Part shown: positions 30,127 to 40,803 of the stretch, in pieces
Layout: each line of letters opens with the position of its first letter
Position numbering within the stretch: position 1 is the stretch's first letter
Source: Agarophyton chilense
Lineage: Eukaryota; Rhodophyta; Florideophyceae; Gracilariales; Gracilariaceae
Reading direction: 5' to 3'
NCBI GenBank assembly: GCA_030374765.1
Contig: JARGXX010000117.1
Location: forward strand, 744,001 to 808,000
Length of the DNA: 64,000 bases
The notes under the pieces: model-generated
Database searches by the model: none
The model's input: the letters and a program-made list of their open reading frames with translations, nothing else
What the model was told of the DNA's origin: nothing
Translations under genes and position numbers: made by a program

Positions 30127-33100
30127 ATGCCTTCCTGCTGCTTCAACGGTTGCTCCTTCTTCGCCCGAGAAATCCCCGCCCTCCAGTGGCACCAGAGAAG
30201 GTGCCCTCATCACCTCTCCGCCAACAAGCGCTTCCTCTCCCCTGGCGGAAATGAACCCAACTTCCCCCCCCGCACAAAACGCCACAAGTCCACCTCACAA
30301 CTCCCCCCTCATCCTCCTCCCTCACATCGCCCTTCCGACAACGTCCCTCTCGCACACCATGACTCCTATCCCCAAGACCAGCTCTCTCTCTCCCTCCACA
30401 CCCAGGACGCCATCCACGTCGCCACTGCCCCTCTCGGTTCCCCCTCCTCTCTCGCTCTCTCCCACCTCCGTCCTTCCACTCCCCCCTCGACAACCCCCAC
30501 CTGTAGATAATGGTCCTCTACATCTCCTCCATCGCCTCCAAGCTTGGACAACGAAAGGCTGACGAACTCATCACTCTCCTTAATGATCCCCACTTCTCCG
30601 AATCAACATTCCGGAACTCAGTCTCCTCCGCAAAGCAATGCCTCGAGCTCCAGGCAGACCTCTTCCACCAGAGAATCAGGTCCATTGGTTTCGCCCCCTC
30701 CACCATCTTCGATCCCCACAAACGCTTCTCCGCAACCCTCTTCCAGAAAGACGCATTCCATGTCCTCCAACAACAGCTCGCCCTCGCACACTTCAAGAAC
30801 ACCTTTTCCCACCCCATCTCCCAAACATCCGCCTCCGGATCCCCCGTCTTCGCACACCCCATGGCAGCCACCCTCGGCTCAATAGTCGTCCCCGCACTCA
30901 AGACCGCCATCATGCAGTCCACAAAAGATAACATCGTCTGGCATCTCCCTCACTCCACCGGTATCGACTCCTTCATCGGCCTCGTCCAAATCTACTCCGA
31001 CAAGTCCTCTACATCTCTCAAATCTTCTTCCATCACCTCCTACCCCCTCCACATCACCCTTCTCAACTTCTCCGACTCCTTTCGCCGCAAATGCATCTCC
31101 GACAATCTCACACTCCTTGGCTATCTTCCCACCTCCTTCACCCCAATCACTCCTTCTCCAGATGCAGATATCATCACTCATTCCTCCTTCATCCCCCGCC
31201 AAACAAAAATGGAACTCATACAGCAGACCATCTCCTCCCTCCTTTAACCTCTCTTCTCTTCCGCCCTCCCCGGTTTCCCCTTCGGCGACGCAGACGGCTT
31301 TCTTCGTAAATGCCACCCCATCATCGCCAGCTACTGTGCAGACATTCCCGAGGCAAAGGATATTCTCGCCATCTCCCACGGCACCCGCCCCCAGCACCCC
31401 TGCCACAGATGCTCTGTCCCTCGCTCACAACTCCACCAACACTCTCAAGCCCATCCCCCTCGATCTCTTCCCCTCACCCTTGCAGCCCGCAACAAACACT
31501 TCTCCCTCCTCAAGGACTCTGAAGCAGCTCTCCTCGCCCGCAAGCCAAGAGTCTCGCGCAACTTCAAGGAACAAGCTCTCCAAGCACTCCACTCCCTCTA
31601 CCTCGCAAAATACCCCTCCCTCTTCGAGTCTTACCCCCTTTTCAACATCACCTCCCTCCTCACCCCATACAACATCTTCCCCTTCGAACCCCTCCACAAC
31701 TTCCACCTCGGCGTTTCCAAACTCATCAAGCTCGCCGCCATCGAACTTCTCAGATCAGAACACCTCTTCACCACCATCAGCTCCACAAACTCCCGCCGTT
31801 CCTTCCACTTCGTCCGCACCTCCATCCTCAAGCACTCCAACTTCATCCTCACCGCCATCGAAAATCATTCCCCAGCTACCGGCCTCCACATCGACTTCTC
31901 TACTTCCGAAAACGGGCAGTGCCTCAACGGCTTCTTCACAACTGACGGCGTCCGCGGCATGCTAGAAGCAAAAGACTACCGCGCCCTCGACATGGTCTTC
32001 CCCTTCATCGGCGCCTTCTTCGACCGCTGCTGTGACGAAGCCAATTCCACTCCCATCACAACTGTCTTCTCCAGTACACAGACCTCCTCCTCACCTCCAT
32101 GTGCTATAACTCCGTCCCCGAATGGACCACTTCTCGTCTTGCCAAACTCGCCTCCCAAATCCATTCCTTCAAGCACAGAGCTGTCGATGTTCTCGGTCCA
32201 TACCATACCTCCAACCTTGGCACCCTCAAATTCCACCTCCTCGATCACATCGTAGACGACATTAGACGCTTTGGGGGTCTCCACTTCAACGATGCAGGCA
32301 TCTTCGAACAAGCCCATACCCTCTTCAAAGCACATTACTCCCGAACCTCCAAGCGCAGACCCACCGCGCACAACGAAACCATCCGTGCCATCGAACGCTC
32401 CGATGCCGTCAACAATTGGATTTCTCTCTCCGCTGATCCTTCTGTCACCTCATCCTCCCATGCCCTTTCTCCTCCCTTCCAAGCCCGCAAACCAGGTTTC
32501 GTCCATGATGGAAAGCACACCTCCTTTTCCGATCTCATCACCGCTCACAAATTCCTTCGAGCAAACCCCCACTTAACAATCTCTTCCCTTCAGGACCTCT
32601 TCTCCCCAGACACTATCGCCATCATCTCACAGATTGGAACCCTCGCACTCCCCTCCTTCGTCACACTCACACTCGAAACACTAGCTCTCAACCAGGACTC
32701 CCCCACTCTCCGCCAAACCCGTCTCACATTCGTCAATTCCGCATACGTCGTCGGCGGCTTCACCCCAACCCTAGACGACTACATCGCCGATCGAAACGAG
32801 CTCACCGTCAAAGATCCCCCTCTCCCACTCATTCAACGTATCTTCGCTGCTCCCTCCTTCGGTCCCTCTAAAACCCCAAAGTTCTCCCACATCCTCGTTG
32901 CCGGTTCCAGCTTCTCCAACCCCACTCCCACCGCCTGGGTCTGCAAGCTCAACTCTCTTCTTCGCTTCACCACCCCTTCTTCCCCTTCCACTCATAACGA
33001 GTTCGCCTTCGTTCAGTTCCTCGAACTCGTTCCACCCCAGGATCAAGTCGATGTCTCTCTCAATTGTATCTGCCTCCGATGGGCAACAGACGACGAACAA

Positions 33101-33388
33101 AACCACACTGCCCACCCCCTTCCTATCTCAAACACTTCCAACTCCGACAACGTCTCCCCCTGGTTTGGCCTCGTACCATCCTCTTCCATTCTCGGCCCCG
33201 TTCATGTACTTCGCCAAAACTACCCCGCACCCCCTTTCACCCCTCGATTGCACTGGCGCATCCATCGATTTTACCTCAACAGATTCTACCGAGACCCAAC
33301 TGCCAAGCCCTACTTCTCCAACACCACCACTGGTGGCACAACACCACCACTGGGTGGCACCCATGATAATACCTCCCAAGGCACATGA
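30127..33388 (+). pseudogene. Plavaka/CACTA-like transposase, damaged
   Basis: Starts at an ATG in good context (ccaccATGC) with a zinc-finger-like CCFNGCSFFAREIPALQWHQ. The frame then changes near 30,510 to MVLYISSIASKLGQRKADEL. Family-type motifs are SYPLHITLLNFSDSFRRKCI then NLTLLGYLPTSFTP (~31,045-31,140), DGFLRKCHPIIASYCADIPE (~31,300), PCHRCSV (~31,400), PFEPLHNFHLGVSKLIK (~31,690), and KFHLLDHIVDDIRRFGGLHF then FEQAHTLFKAHYSRTSKR (~32,230-32,355). These are the landmarks of the Plavaka branch of CACTA-like transposases. An in-frame TAA at 31245-31247 and a frameshift near 32,068 interrupt it, and the 30,510 frame change could be an intron or a third lesion. Pyrimidine-rich coding is striking and opposite in bias to the purine-rich cargo ORFs. 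Confidence 0.72.
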
Positions 33389-33589
33389 TCCAATAAAACA
33401 GTCACCGCTGCTTTTCTTCCATAGCCGACCCCCATCTTGCTCCACCTCCTTACCCCCTTATCCCCCCGTACCTTATCACTCTCCCACTCCTTGCCTACTC
33501 CCCAACGCTAAGCGCTTGAACCGTGGTTCTTCTGGTCCACATGACGCTATATAGCAATCTAACACTGCTCCAAGTCTTCTCGTGAGATT

Positions 33590-35124
33590 CTACATGAAAA
33601 ACTCCTCCCTTATCGCCAGATAGATTTTCTCTCTCGACGGTATCCATAGCCCAACCGTCGCGAGTCTCTCCTTATTCCCACTCACATCTCTACGATTCCC
33701 TCCACAGAATCCATCATTCTCAAACTCCTCAGCATACTCATCCTTCACCATGTTCCAGGCAACCCTCAATATGTCCTCAACAGCCAGTGGCAGAAACCTC
33801 CCAAACAGCGTCGAGAACAAAAGTTGCCTTTGGCCTCCCCGCCCAACGTCTCTATCCATCGTGGTCACCACACATCCAATCCATGCATCAAGTCGCGCAA
33901 GATGCATCACCGTCCCATCCACATACTGCCTCTCTCCATTTCTGTGACTCTCTACCGCGTAGCCCATAAACTCCTCCAACACTTTCAACGACACCTGATT
34001 TCGAAAATACATATCTGCCTCACCAAAGTCCTCCAAGTTCTCAGACACCTTCGATCCAGAATAAGTAATATCTTCAATCGCACTCGTTCTCCACGCACAC
34101 AGCTTACCTCTCCCATCCTCCCCGACCCCATCAACTTCTACTGCGCCTCATCAATCTGCTTCTTCAACTCCGCCCAAAGCTCCGTCCCTTCAGTCACCTT
34201 AGCTCGTTTCGCGATCAAATCATATCCAAGCATGGAAAACAGCTTATCACGCGCTGCTCGCTTCCGCACCCCAACCACATCGCTCAATGCTTGCTTCATC
34301 CTCTGTCTCAAGCACCGATCCGCACTTACATTTTCCACGCACTCCTCTCTCCTCCCCGCTTCCCTTATCGACTCCCATTTCTCTCCCATTAACTCAGTCT
34401 CTACCACGTGCTTCAACATCAAATGGCTCCCACCCTCTGTCGACGGCGTATACGGTCTCATCTCATATGCAACCTCAATTGGACATCTCGGAACCATTTC
34501 CTTCTCTCCCACCACAAACATACTTTCCTCCCTACTCTCCCCAATCGCCTCACTTCTATTCTTCCAGCTTCGACCCTCATTCTCGGTGTCGAAGCAAAGT
34601 TCCGATGCCTCCAGTTTTGCACAATGAAGAATCCTATCATACACACGACGTGCAAATCCATAAAAGCATTCCTGCACTCCAATGTCATACTTTCGTCGCC
34701 GCGTCACGCCTCCCTCCCCCCTCCCTTCCCCAGCGATTCTACTTTTCAACGCCTCCCTCAAACTCTCAATCAGCACATTCTGCTGCTTCATTTCCTCCCT
34801 CGCCCGATCCAGCTCCGTTTGGGTCATTTTCAAACTCACCATCACACTGTAGCTGTCTTCCTTCATACGTCCCATTTGTCCCTTCAACACATTCATCTTC
34901 TCCATTAGCATCGACCGCGGCAACAAACCTATGTCATCATGATTTGCTTCATCTTCCACTATACGGACGGCGTTCTCCACGACATTTAAATTCGCATTCT
35001 CCCCGTTATCATTATTCCTTGTGAATACAATGTTTCTCCTTACTCGCATACCTTCCGGCGTCCTTCGCCTTGCGTTCACCCCAAACCCTTCAACTCCCAA
35101 ACCCACCCCTCTCCTCGGTGGCAA
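33590..35124 (-). pseudogene. Coiled-coil protein, frameshifted, unknown
   Basis: A minus-strand frame (34138-35124) reads a basic N-terminus, then a clear coiled coil (MLMEKMNVLKGQMGRMKEDS through TQTELDRAREEMKQQN), then KLFSMLGYDLIAKRAKVTEG. It stops at 34138. The adjoining frame, open from ~34,140 to 33,590, continues the same character (AVEVDGVGEDGRGK through SGSKVSENLEDFGEADMYF). A single-base frameshift near 34,140 therefore splits what was one ~510-residue protein. No ATG is evident at 35,124 (the nearest start is TTG), and the frame merges with the basic ORF upstream. No family was recognised; as a CACTA-type element, a TnpA-like DNA-binding accessory protein is one guess. Confidence 0.4.
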
Positions 35125-36254
35125 ACGATCGACATCTTCTCCCTGATGAAAAGAACTGCTGCTCTTCCATCGCCTTCCTCCCCTGAACCACGTGTTCTCC
35201 CTCCAGCAAACCCCCTTCTCCCTCCCTCACTCACATGCACTTCTCTGCTTTCCCTTTCGTCTATCGCTCTTCTTCTTGTAACTCGAACACTCCCCATTCT
35301 TTCCCTTGCACGCTCTCTCCTTTCTTCCACGTAATTCAAGGTCGCCCCCTCCCATCTTTCCGCCTGTTCCCCCGCGGTAACTCCAACACTCTCTCCTTCT
35401 GTTCTCTCTCGAACGACTCTTGCGCCCGCGATTAGACCACTACTGGGTCCACCTATTCTACCCTCCCCACCACGGCTACTCTCTATTCTCCCTTTCTGTA
35501 TCTCTTCATCACCGTCCTCTTCCCTCATACCCGTAAACGATGCCCCTGCTTCTTCAACGCCTCTGAGGCGGGATCCACGTTCTCCGATCATTCTCTCTCC
35601 CTCCTTACGCCCCTTCATCCTCTCATTCGGAATCTCTTCACCTCCTTCAGGTGCAGAGCATAGATTTACCGGCTCCACATCAGCTGAGGACGTGAGTACA
35701 GCACTTAGAGTCCGCTCCGATGCATCCCCTCTCCTTGTCCTCCCTGGAGCTCTGCTCGCCCTCCCCCGCAATCCACTTCTAGGTACACGCCTGCGGTTGC
35801 TTCGCACGCCATCCCGTTTTCCATCGCCGCTCCGCACCATCTCTCCCGTAGGCGACGTGATTTGCTCCGTACACGACGTGATTTGCTCCGTACTCGACGT
35901 GATTTGCTCCGCACTCTCCTCCGTCACCGTCTCCTTTGCGCGAACAGCCTTTCCTTTGCCCCCACTCGCCTCTGCTTCCCCACCATCTTGCCTTGGTCTA
36001 CCTCTCAGGCACACGCTTCCCTTCTCTCCACTCGCGCCCTGGAGCCTACGCTCCTTGTCCCTTCCGCCCTCCGCATCCCCTCCATGCCGCCGTGATTTTG
36101 TACCGCGCCCGCTAGTGTTCTCGCTTCTCGATTTGCGCTTCGGAGCCGTGGTTGAAGAGAGAGAGAGCGATCGTGGTATGGTATTCCACGCGTTGCAATG
36201 CGATGGATGGGAGAGAAGCTTCGAAACATTCTGCTTCCAAAAATATACCTCCAC
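35076..36254 (-). other. Long basic low-complexity open frame, unknown
   Basis: 392 codons without a stop on the minus strand, rich in Arg, Gly, Glu and Ser, with a short internal repeat (AEQITSSTEQITSCTEQITS). The frame begins at GTG, so the true start, if any, is internal, or an upstream exon exists. It overlaps the start of the coiled-coil frame by 48 bases in another phase, which could mean a frameshift joining both into one protein. Composition bias of the strand may also produce such a frame by chance. Confidence 0.3.
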
Positions 36255-36473
36255 CCTTTTCGTGTTCTCAGAAAACCCCCAAACTTTTCAGATATTTTAA
36301 ATATGCGCTCGAACGTACCAGATATTGGGAAAGTATTCTCCTTCGGTGTACATGACTTTCCTTTAGCATATGTACTACGTCACGCTTTGAGGTTATATGT
36401 AGCGACAAACATAGTAAAAGCCCACAATATCTGGTACACTACAATGAAGTAAAGTAACAAAAGCGATGCACTT

Positions 36474-37094
36474 TTAATCGATTACTATGACTGGCGTGTT
36501 ATTCATACTCCAGATATACTCTGTCCCATAATCCACAAACAGCTCCTCTCCTATTTCTGTATCTCGAATTGCTTGCACAGAAAGCAATCTATAGTCTCTC
36601 AACTGAAATGGGGTCCGCCCCGTCCCCGGAGTTCTGATGACCCGAACATTTGCAGTTCGGCGTCTCATTAACCCGTCTTCAACCGCATCCCTGTCCCTAT
36701 CCCCTTCCACATACTTGGGGTCGTTAATTGTTCCCCCCAAGCAAAATGGAGCAGGGACAATCCACACCGGAATAAGAGACACCCCACTAATTCTTCCTGG
36801 TAGCTTGTGAAACACTTCCCCTCGGACGCTTATCTCCATCGCGTACTGCCGAAAACGATCAGCAGTCGCTTTCAATAGCACCCCTCCGTATGCCTTATGA
36901 ACTTCCTTCCGCTTTGAAAGATTATGGTACACCACAGTCCCGTAAAAGTAACAAACAGTCTCACCTTGTTTCACCCGGCGTGTTGTGTACACACCAACTC
37001 CAGCATTCGGGTGCCTTATCGTCGACTTTGCAATCCGACAACCACATACTGTCGCCTCCACTGCCAGAAGAGCATTCCAATCCAACAGTGACAT
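36474..37094 (-). CDS. SET-domain protein
   Basis: 206 residues from an ATG at 37094, essentially a bare SET domain. The N-terminal SET strand block reads STIRHPNAGVGVYTTRRVKQ then GETVCYFYG (cofactor-binding GxG region), and the C-terminal block reads QAIRDTEIGEELFVDYG, the usual catalytic tyrosine region. The central NHS/RFINH motif that forms the pseudoknot is not canonical (GGTINDPKYVE and later NVRVIRTPG take its place), so activity is uncertain. SET enzymes methylate lysines on histones or other proteins using S-adenosylmethionine. It lies 69 bases downstream of the DNA methyltransferase on the same strand, inside the TIR element, suggesting coordinated chromatin marking. Confidence 0.72.
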   Translation of the reverse strand: MSLLDWNALLAVEATVCGCRIAKSTIRHPNAGVGVYTTRRVKQGETVCYFYGTVVYHNLSKRKEVHKAYGGVLLKATADRFRQYAMEISVRGEVFHKLPGRISGVSLIPVWIVPAPFCLGGTINDPKYVEGDRDRDAVEDGLMRRRTANVRVIRTPGTGRTPFQLRDYRLLSVQAIRDTEIGEELFVDYGTEYIWSMNNTPVIVID

Positions 37095-37163
37095 CTTTCC
37101 TTGAAAACTTCTTGGCCACTCATACAGCGCCTGCTGTCGCCAAATCTCCGGTATATTCTTATC

Positions 37164-39587
37164 CTACCACATGGAGGAGAGAAAATCCACGATATGGGGT
37201 GGAAACATCTGATGCTCGGGAAATCCGGTAGGTGTTTTCCAGGACTTCGAACGCTTTATGACGACGTCCGGAAACAAGCATGTCACTCGAGTCACAGCGT
37301 TCCGAACATCTTGCGTTATATGAATGTCCGTCTCGTTGTTCCGCATGCATGACGCAAATTTCACTGTAGCGGCGTGCTTCGCATGAGCAAAGCACTGCGG
37401 ATCTGGCTCACACCCTAGAAACTGACGGTGATTTTCCAGTTCCATGCATGCCATTGCCGTTGAAAATGTTCCGGCGAAGAGGTCCACCACTATGTCTCCC
37501 GGCTGAGAAAACCTGCTGATGAGCTCCTTCAGCAAAGCGCGTGACTTCTGTTCCGCCCGCACTTTCTGATACGTAACTGCTCCTTTGGCATTCTTCCTTC
37601 TCCATAGAAGTGTTTCACCATTCGACATGGGAAGCACTTGGTCAATCACGCTATGGGAACCCGGATATCGCGATGGTACATAGCTGAAGTTCTCATAGTT
37701 CACCATGCCATGTTGTTCGGCGTAGGACAACCCGCTGCGAAATCCATGAATGGCGTACTCTGTTCCGGGAAACAGGGAGCACGAACTAAGTCCGGGATTA
37801 CGCATCGGATTGCCTTGAGAGCGAATGAAGTGCAGCTGGACCTTGTCCACGACAAACGACCTGCTCTTCTGTCCATTCTCATCCTTTGCAACAATTCGAC
37901 CGGACACTTCTTTCCATTCGTTCACCTGCTCAATCGCGCAGAATATAACGAAATGCCCTCCCGAACGCAGAAGTTTAGAGATGAGCTTCGCCGTCTTCAC
38001 CATGTCTTGCCGGTTTAAAACGTCATACCAGCTGTTTTTCCTGTTCTTCTTCGCACTTATATTATACGGCGGGTCCGTGAGAACCAACTGCACTTTCCCT
38101 ATCGGAGAGACCCCATAGCTGCGCAATGTCTCGTCAATCTCCACCAGGTTCTCGAAAGTACAATTGTACATTCGACAGTGCTTATCCATCTGCGACTCGC
38201 ACTTTTGGAGAGACATTATATCATCCAGAGAGGTAAGGTCGTGAGGCGGCAGAATATCCACCGACTCAGATTCGACCGACCTTGGTCCAGCTGTGGAAGA
38301 ATGCTGACCAACACCCATGTTCTCTTCCTCATTTCCGGTCCCACCCTCCACCGCCGGAGCCTCCGAATCTTTCTCAGGGGGTACAACTTCTATCTCGTCT
38401 TCTTCCATAACCATAGTAGGTTCCGCCTTTGTCGCAGCCACCACTTCCACCTCCACACTCCCTCGCAGCTTTAGTGGCGATATGTATTCCGAGATGGTAG
38501 AGATAAGAGAGTTCGAGAAGCAGTCGAATCTCTCCGCAAACACTCTAAGCAAAGTGTATATAAACGGTTTTAGACCGTCCCATCTTTCCGGAGCTGATAT
38601 AGAGTAAAGCTGCTCATTCACCACCACTTTGTGCAGGTCAGAGAGAAACTCTTTGGCCAACATACGAAGTGGAGTGTCAACGTACTCCGGCAGGTTCCAC
38701 GCCCATGGGACGACACCCTCCTCCAATAAAGTACGGTTTCTACCAGGAAGGAGTCGTTGGGCCATGTCCTTGTGAGAGAACCCATCCCTTCTGTTTCCAA
38801 TTGCCTGGAACTGCATATCAGAATATCGTAGATGGATAAAGGGCAAAACCATGAATTCCACGCCAGGGAATCCCCAATACTGGGCGAAGCTGTCCCACGC
38901 GTTATTGACGAGCTGCACACCAAAGCCCACACGCTGAGCTACTGGTTTGTCATAAATCGCCACCTTCGAAAATGGCGTATCGTAGGTTCTGTCCCGCTTT
39001 CTTCGCTTACGGGAGACTCTTCTCTTCTCCATAGAGACCGACTGAATACAAATGAGGAACAGCAACCTCTGGAACATTGTCGGGAAGTCGGTCGCGAATG
39101 GAGCCCGGATTTTGCTTGCCTTCTTTCGGGTTGTATCCAGACCTTTGAAGATCTCTGTCAAAGTGACATTCTTCGGGATGCCCTTGAACTCCACCGCCTC
39201 GTACGCGTTCCAAAAGTCCCTCACGCGCCTATCTGGGTCCCCATCCCTTATATCCAGCAACCTCGCCGAGAAATAATTCTGATAGTTCGAGCCCCTCATT
39301 CCTACAACTCGGAGCTCATCTTCTGTGTAATTGGTGTGGTCGGGACCTAGGAGAGTATAAAACAACTTCGCAGTCTCCGGTAGGATGTCGCTATTGGCAA
39401 TTGCGAAATCGATGAATGCAGTGTGCCCCACTTTTCGCGGCTCATCTTCCTCCCGCCTCGTTAATGCGTAACGATCACGCAAATCCAGACACGCCCTGAT
39501 AACTTCATCCCCCATACCAAACAGTTTACCCATTTCAAAGGTGTCTGCCGCAGGCGATGAAGAAGTTCTCGTGGGTTCTACAGCCAT
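37164..39587 (-). CDS. DNA N6-adenine/N4-cytosine methyltransferase, beta class
   Basis: 807 residues from an ATG at 39587. The N-terminal ~440 residues are of unknown fold and include a basic cluster (KRRVSRKRRKRDR near 190) and an acidic linker. The catalytic domain holds motif IV TDPPYN (D505-P-P-Y508), then SGGHFVIFCAIEQ, a probable target-recognition segment, and motif I DIVVDLFAGTFSTAMACMEL near 700 followed by FLGCEPD. The order IV-TRD-I defines the beta class. DPPY fits amino methylation of adenine (or cytosine N4). Such bacterial/viral-type enzymes are rare as host genes in eukaryotes and are known as cargo of selfish elements. Its start faces the palindrome array, an obvious regulatory or target site. 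Confidence 0.88.
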   Translation of the reverse strand: MAVEPTRTSSSPAADTFEMGKLFGMGDEVIRACLDLRDRYALTRREEDEPRKVGHTAFIDFAIANSDILPETAKLFYTLLGPDHTNYTEDELRVVGMRGSNYQNYFSARLLDIRDGDPDRRVRDFWNAYEAVEFKGIPKNVTLTEIFKGLDTTRKKASKIRAPFATDFPTMFQRLLFLICIQSVSMEKRRVSRKRRKRDRTYDTPFSKVAIYDKPVAQRVGFGVQLVNNAWDSFAQYWGFPGVEFMVLPFIHLRYSDMQFQAIGNRRDGFSHKDMAQRLLPGRNRTLLEEGVVPWAWNLPEYVDTPLRMLAKEFLSDLHKVVVNEQLYSISAPERWDGLKPFIYTLLRVFAERFDCFSNSLISTISEYISPLKLRGSVEVEVVAATKAEPTMVMEEDEIEVVPPEKDSEAPAVEGGTGNEEENMGVGQHSSTAGPRSVESESVDILPPHDLTSLDDIMSLQKCESQMDKHCRMYNCTFENLVEIDETLRSYGVSPIGKVQLVLTDPPYNISAKKNRKNSWYDVLNRQDMVKTAKLISKLLRSGGHFVIFCAIEQVNEWKEVSGRIVAKDENGQKSRSFVVDKVQLHFIRSQGNPMRNPGLSSCSLFPGTEYAIHGFRSGLSYAEQHGMVNYENFSYVPSRYPGSHSVIDQVLPMSNGETLLWRRKNAKGAVTYQKVRAEQKSRALLKELISRFSQPGDIVVDLFAGTFSTAMACMELENHRQFLGCEPDPQCFAHAKHAATVKFASCMRNNETDIHITQDVRNAVTRVTCLFPDVVIKRSKSWKTPTGFPEHQMFPPHIVDFLSSMW

Positions 39588-39759
39588 TTATGTACATGTT
39601 CAAACAACCTCACGGGCGGTGGTCACGAGAGCCTGAGTGAAAGAGAGCAGCGGGTGCGGGTGGGTGCGGGTGGGTACGGAAAGATTGTGAGTACGGTTGA
39701 GGAGCGCGCACGGAAGAACGGTTGTTGCGGAACGACTTCGCAGCTATCCTGGTTGCATT

Positions 39760-40143
39760 CTGTCGGCCGTCAGAGGTGCGCTCCGACTTCATCGGGGGTC
39801 CCGATGAAGTCCCCACACACCTCTGTCGGCCGACATAATACATATAATTTTGTAATTTTTAGGACGCCCAGGTGTACACGGTGCATTCTGTCGGCCGACA
39901 GAGGTGCGCTCCAACTTCATCGGGGGTCCCGATGAAATCCCTGCACACCTCTGTCGGCCGACATAATACATATAATTTTGTAATTCTTGGAATGCTCAAG
40001 TGTACACGGTGCACTCTGTCGGCCGACAGAGGTGCGCTCCGGCTTCATCGGGGGTCCCGATGAAGTCCCCGCGCACCTCTGTCGGCCGACATAATACATA
40101 TAATTTTGTAATTTTTGAAACGCCCAGGTGTACACGGTGCCTT
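39760..40143. repeat. Three tandem 128-bp units with internal hairpins
   Basis: Units start at 39760, 39888 and 40016 (exact 128-base period). Each contains two copies of the palindrome TGTCGGCCGACA (the very first is imperfect) bracketing an inverted repeat of GACTTCATCG / CGATGAAGTC, then an AT-rich spacer (ATAATACATATAATTTTG) and GTGTACACGGTGC. Confidence 0.95.
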
Positions 40144-40513
40144 CTGTCGGCCGACAGTCGACCATCATCTCAGAAACGCATCATGCGTGATGTTATGGCG
40201 TATTTGTCGGCCGACAGGGGTGCCCTGCGACTTCATCGGTCCACGGATGAAGTCGCAGCACACCCCTGTCGGCCGACAATTCACCAACATGTTGTAGGGA
40301 CACCATTCGGGCCATTTGTGGGCCGCTAGGGGTGTGCTGCGACTTCATCGGTGGACCGATGAAGTCGCAGGGCACCCCTGTCGGCCGACAAATACGCCAT
40401 GACATCACGCATGATGCGTTTCTGAGATGTTGGTCGACTGTCGGCCGACAGAGGTGCGCGGGGACTTCATCGGGACCCCCGATGAAGTCGGAGCGCACCT
40501 CTGTCGGCCGTCA
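40144..40513. repeat. Large imperfect palindrome carrying more TGTCGGCCGACA boxes
   Basis: The left arm (40144-40297) and right arm (to 40450) read as reverse complements: TCTCAGAAACGCATCATGCG on the left mirrors CGCATGATGCGTTTCTGAGA on the right, and each arm again carries GACTTCATCGG hairpins. Perfect 12-base palindromes start at 40145, 40205, 40267, 40379 and 40439, with degenerate ones at 40317 and 40502. Confidence 0.92.
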
Positions 40514-40607
40514 GGATATTTTTAATTTTTTAATTTTATTTTCTTGTATCGCCTACCAAGCCAATAGGCATGTTGGTGATGGAAAGAGACAAGGAGTTTC
40601 TTGAGTT

Positions 40608-40662
40608 TGAAACTAAGCGGACGTAGCTCAGGTTGAAACTAAGCGGACGTAGTTCAGGCTGA
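40608..40662. repeat. Two-copy 26-bp tandem repeat upstream of the ParB-like gene
   Basis: TTGAAACTAAGCGGACGTAG followed by CTCAGG or TTCAGG occurs twice in a row, about 150 bases before the ATG at 40804. It may be a promoter element; the function is inferred from position only. Confidence 0.7.
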
Positions 40663-40803
40663 TTGCAACGAACTGCTCTCGGGAGTGTTCCGGATAGTCG
40701 CCACCAAAGGAGCTCGATCTAATACGTCTTAGTCTGTATACCATAAAAGGCTCAAAGCGCTCTGCGACCATTTGCAACCTCGACCGACTACGATCGGATT
40801 CAA

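Noticed and set aside
30022-33445. Many long minus-strand and off-frame ORFs across the transposase
   Set aside because: They mirror the strong pyrimidine bias of the plus strand, consist of Gly/Glu or Ser/Pro runs, and lack motifs, whereas one plus-strand series carries transposase signatures.
39760-40513. CRISPR array
   Set aside because: The repeats are palindromic units with conserved, not unique, spacers, in a eukaryotic setting without cas genes.
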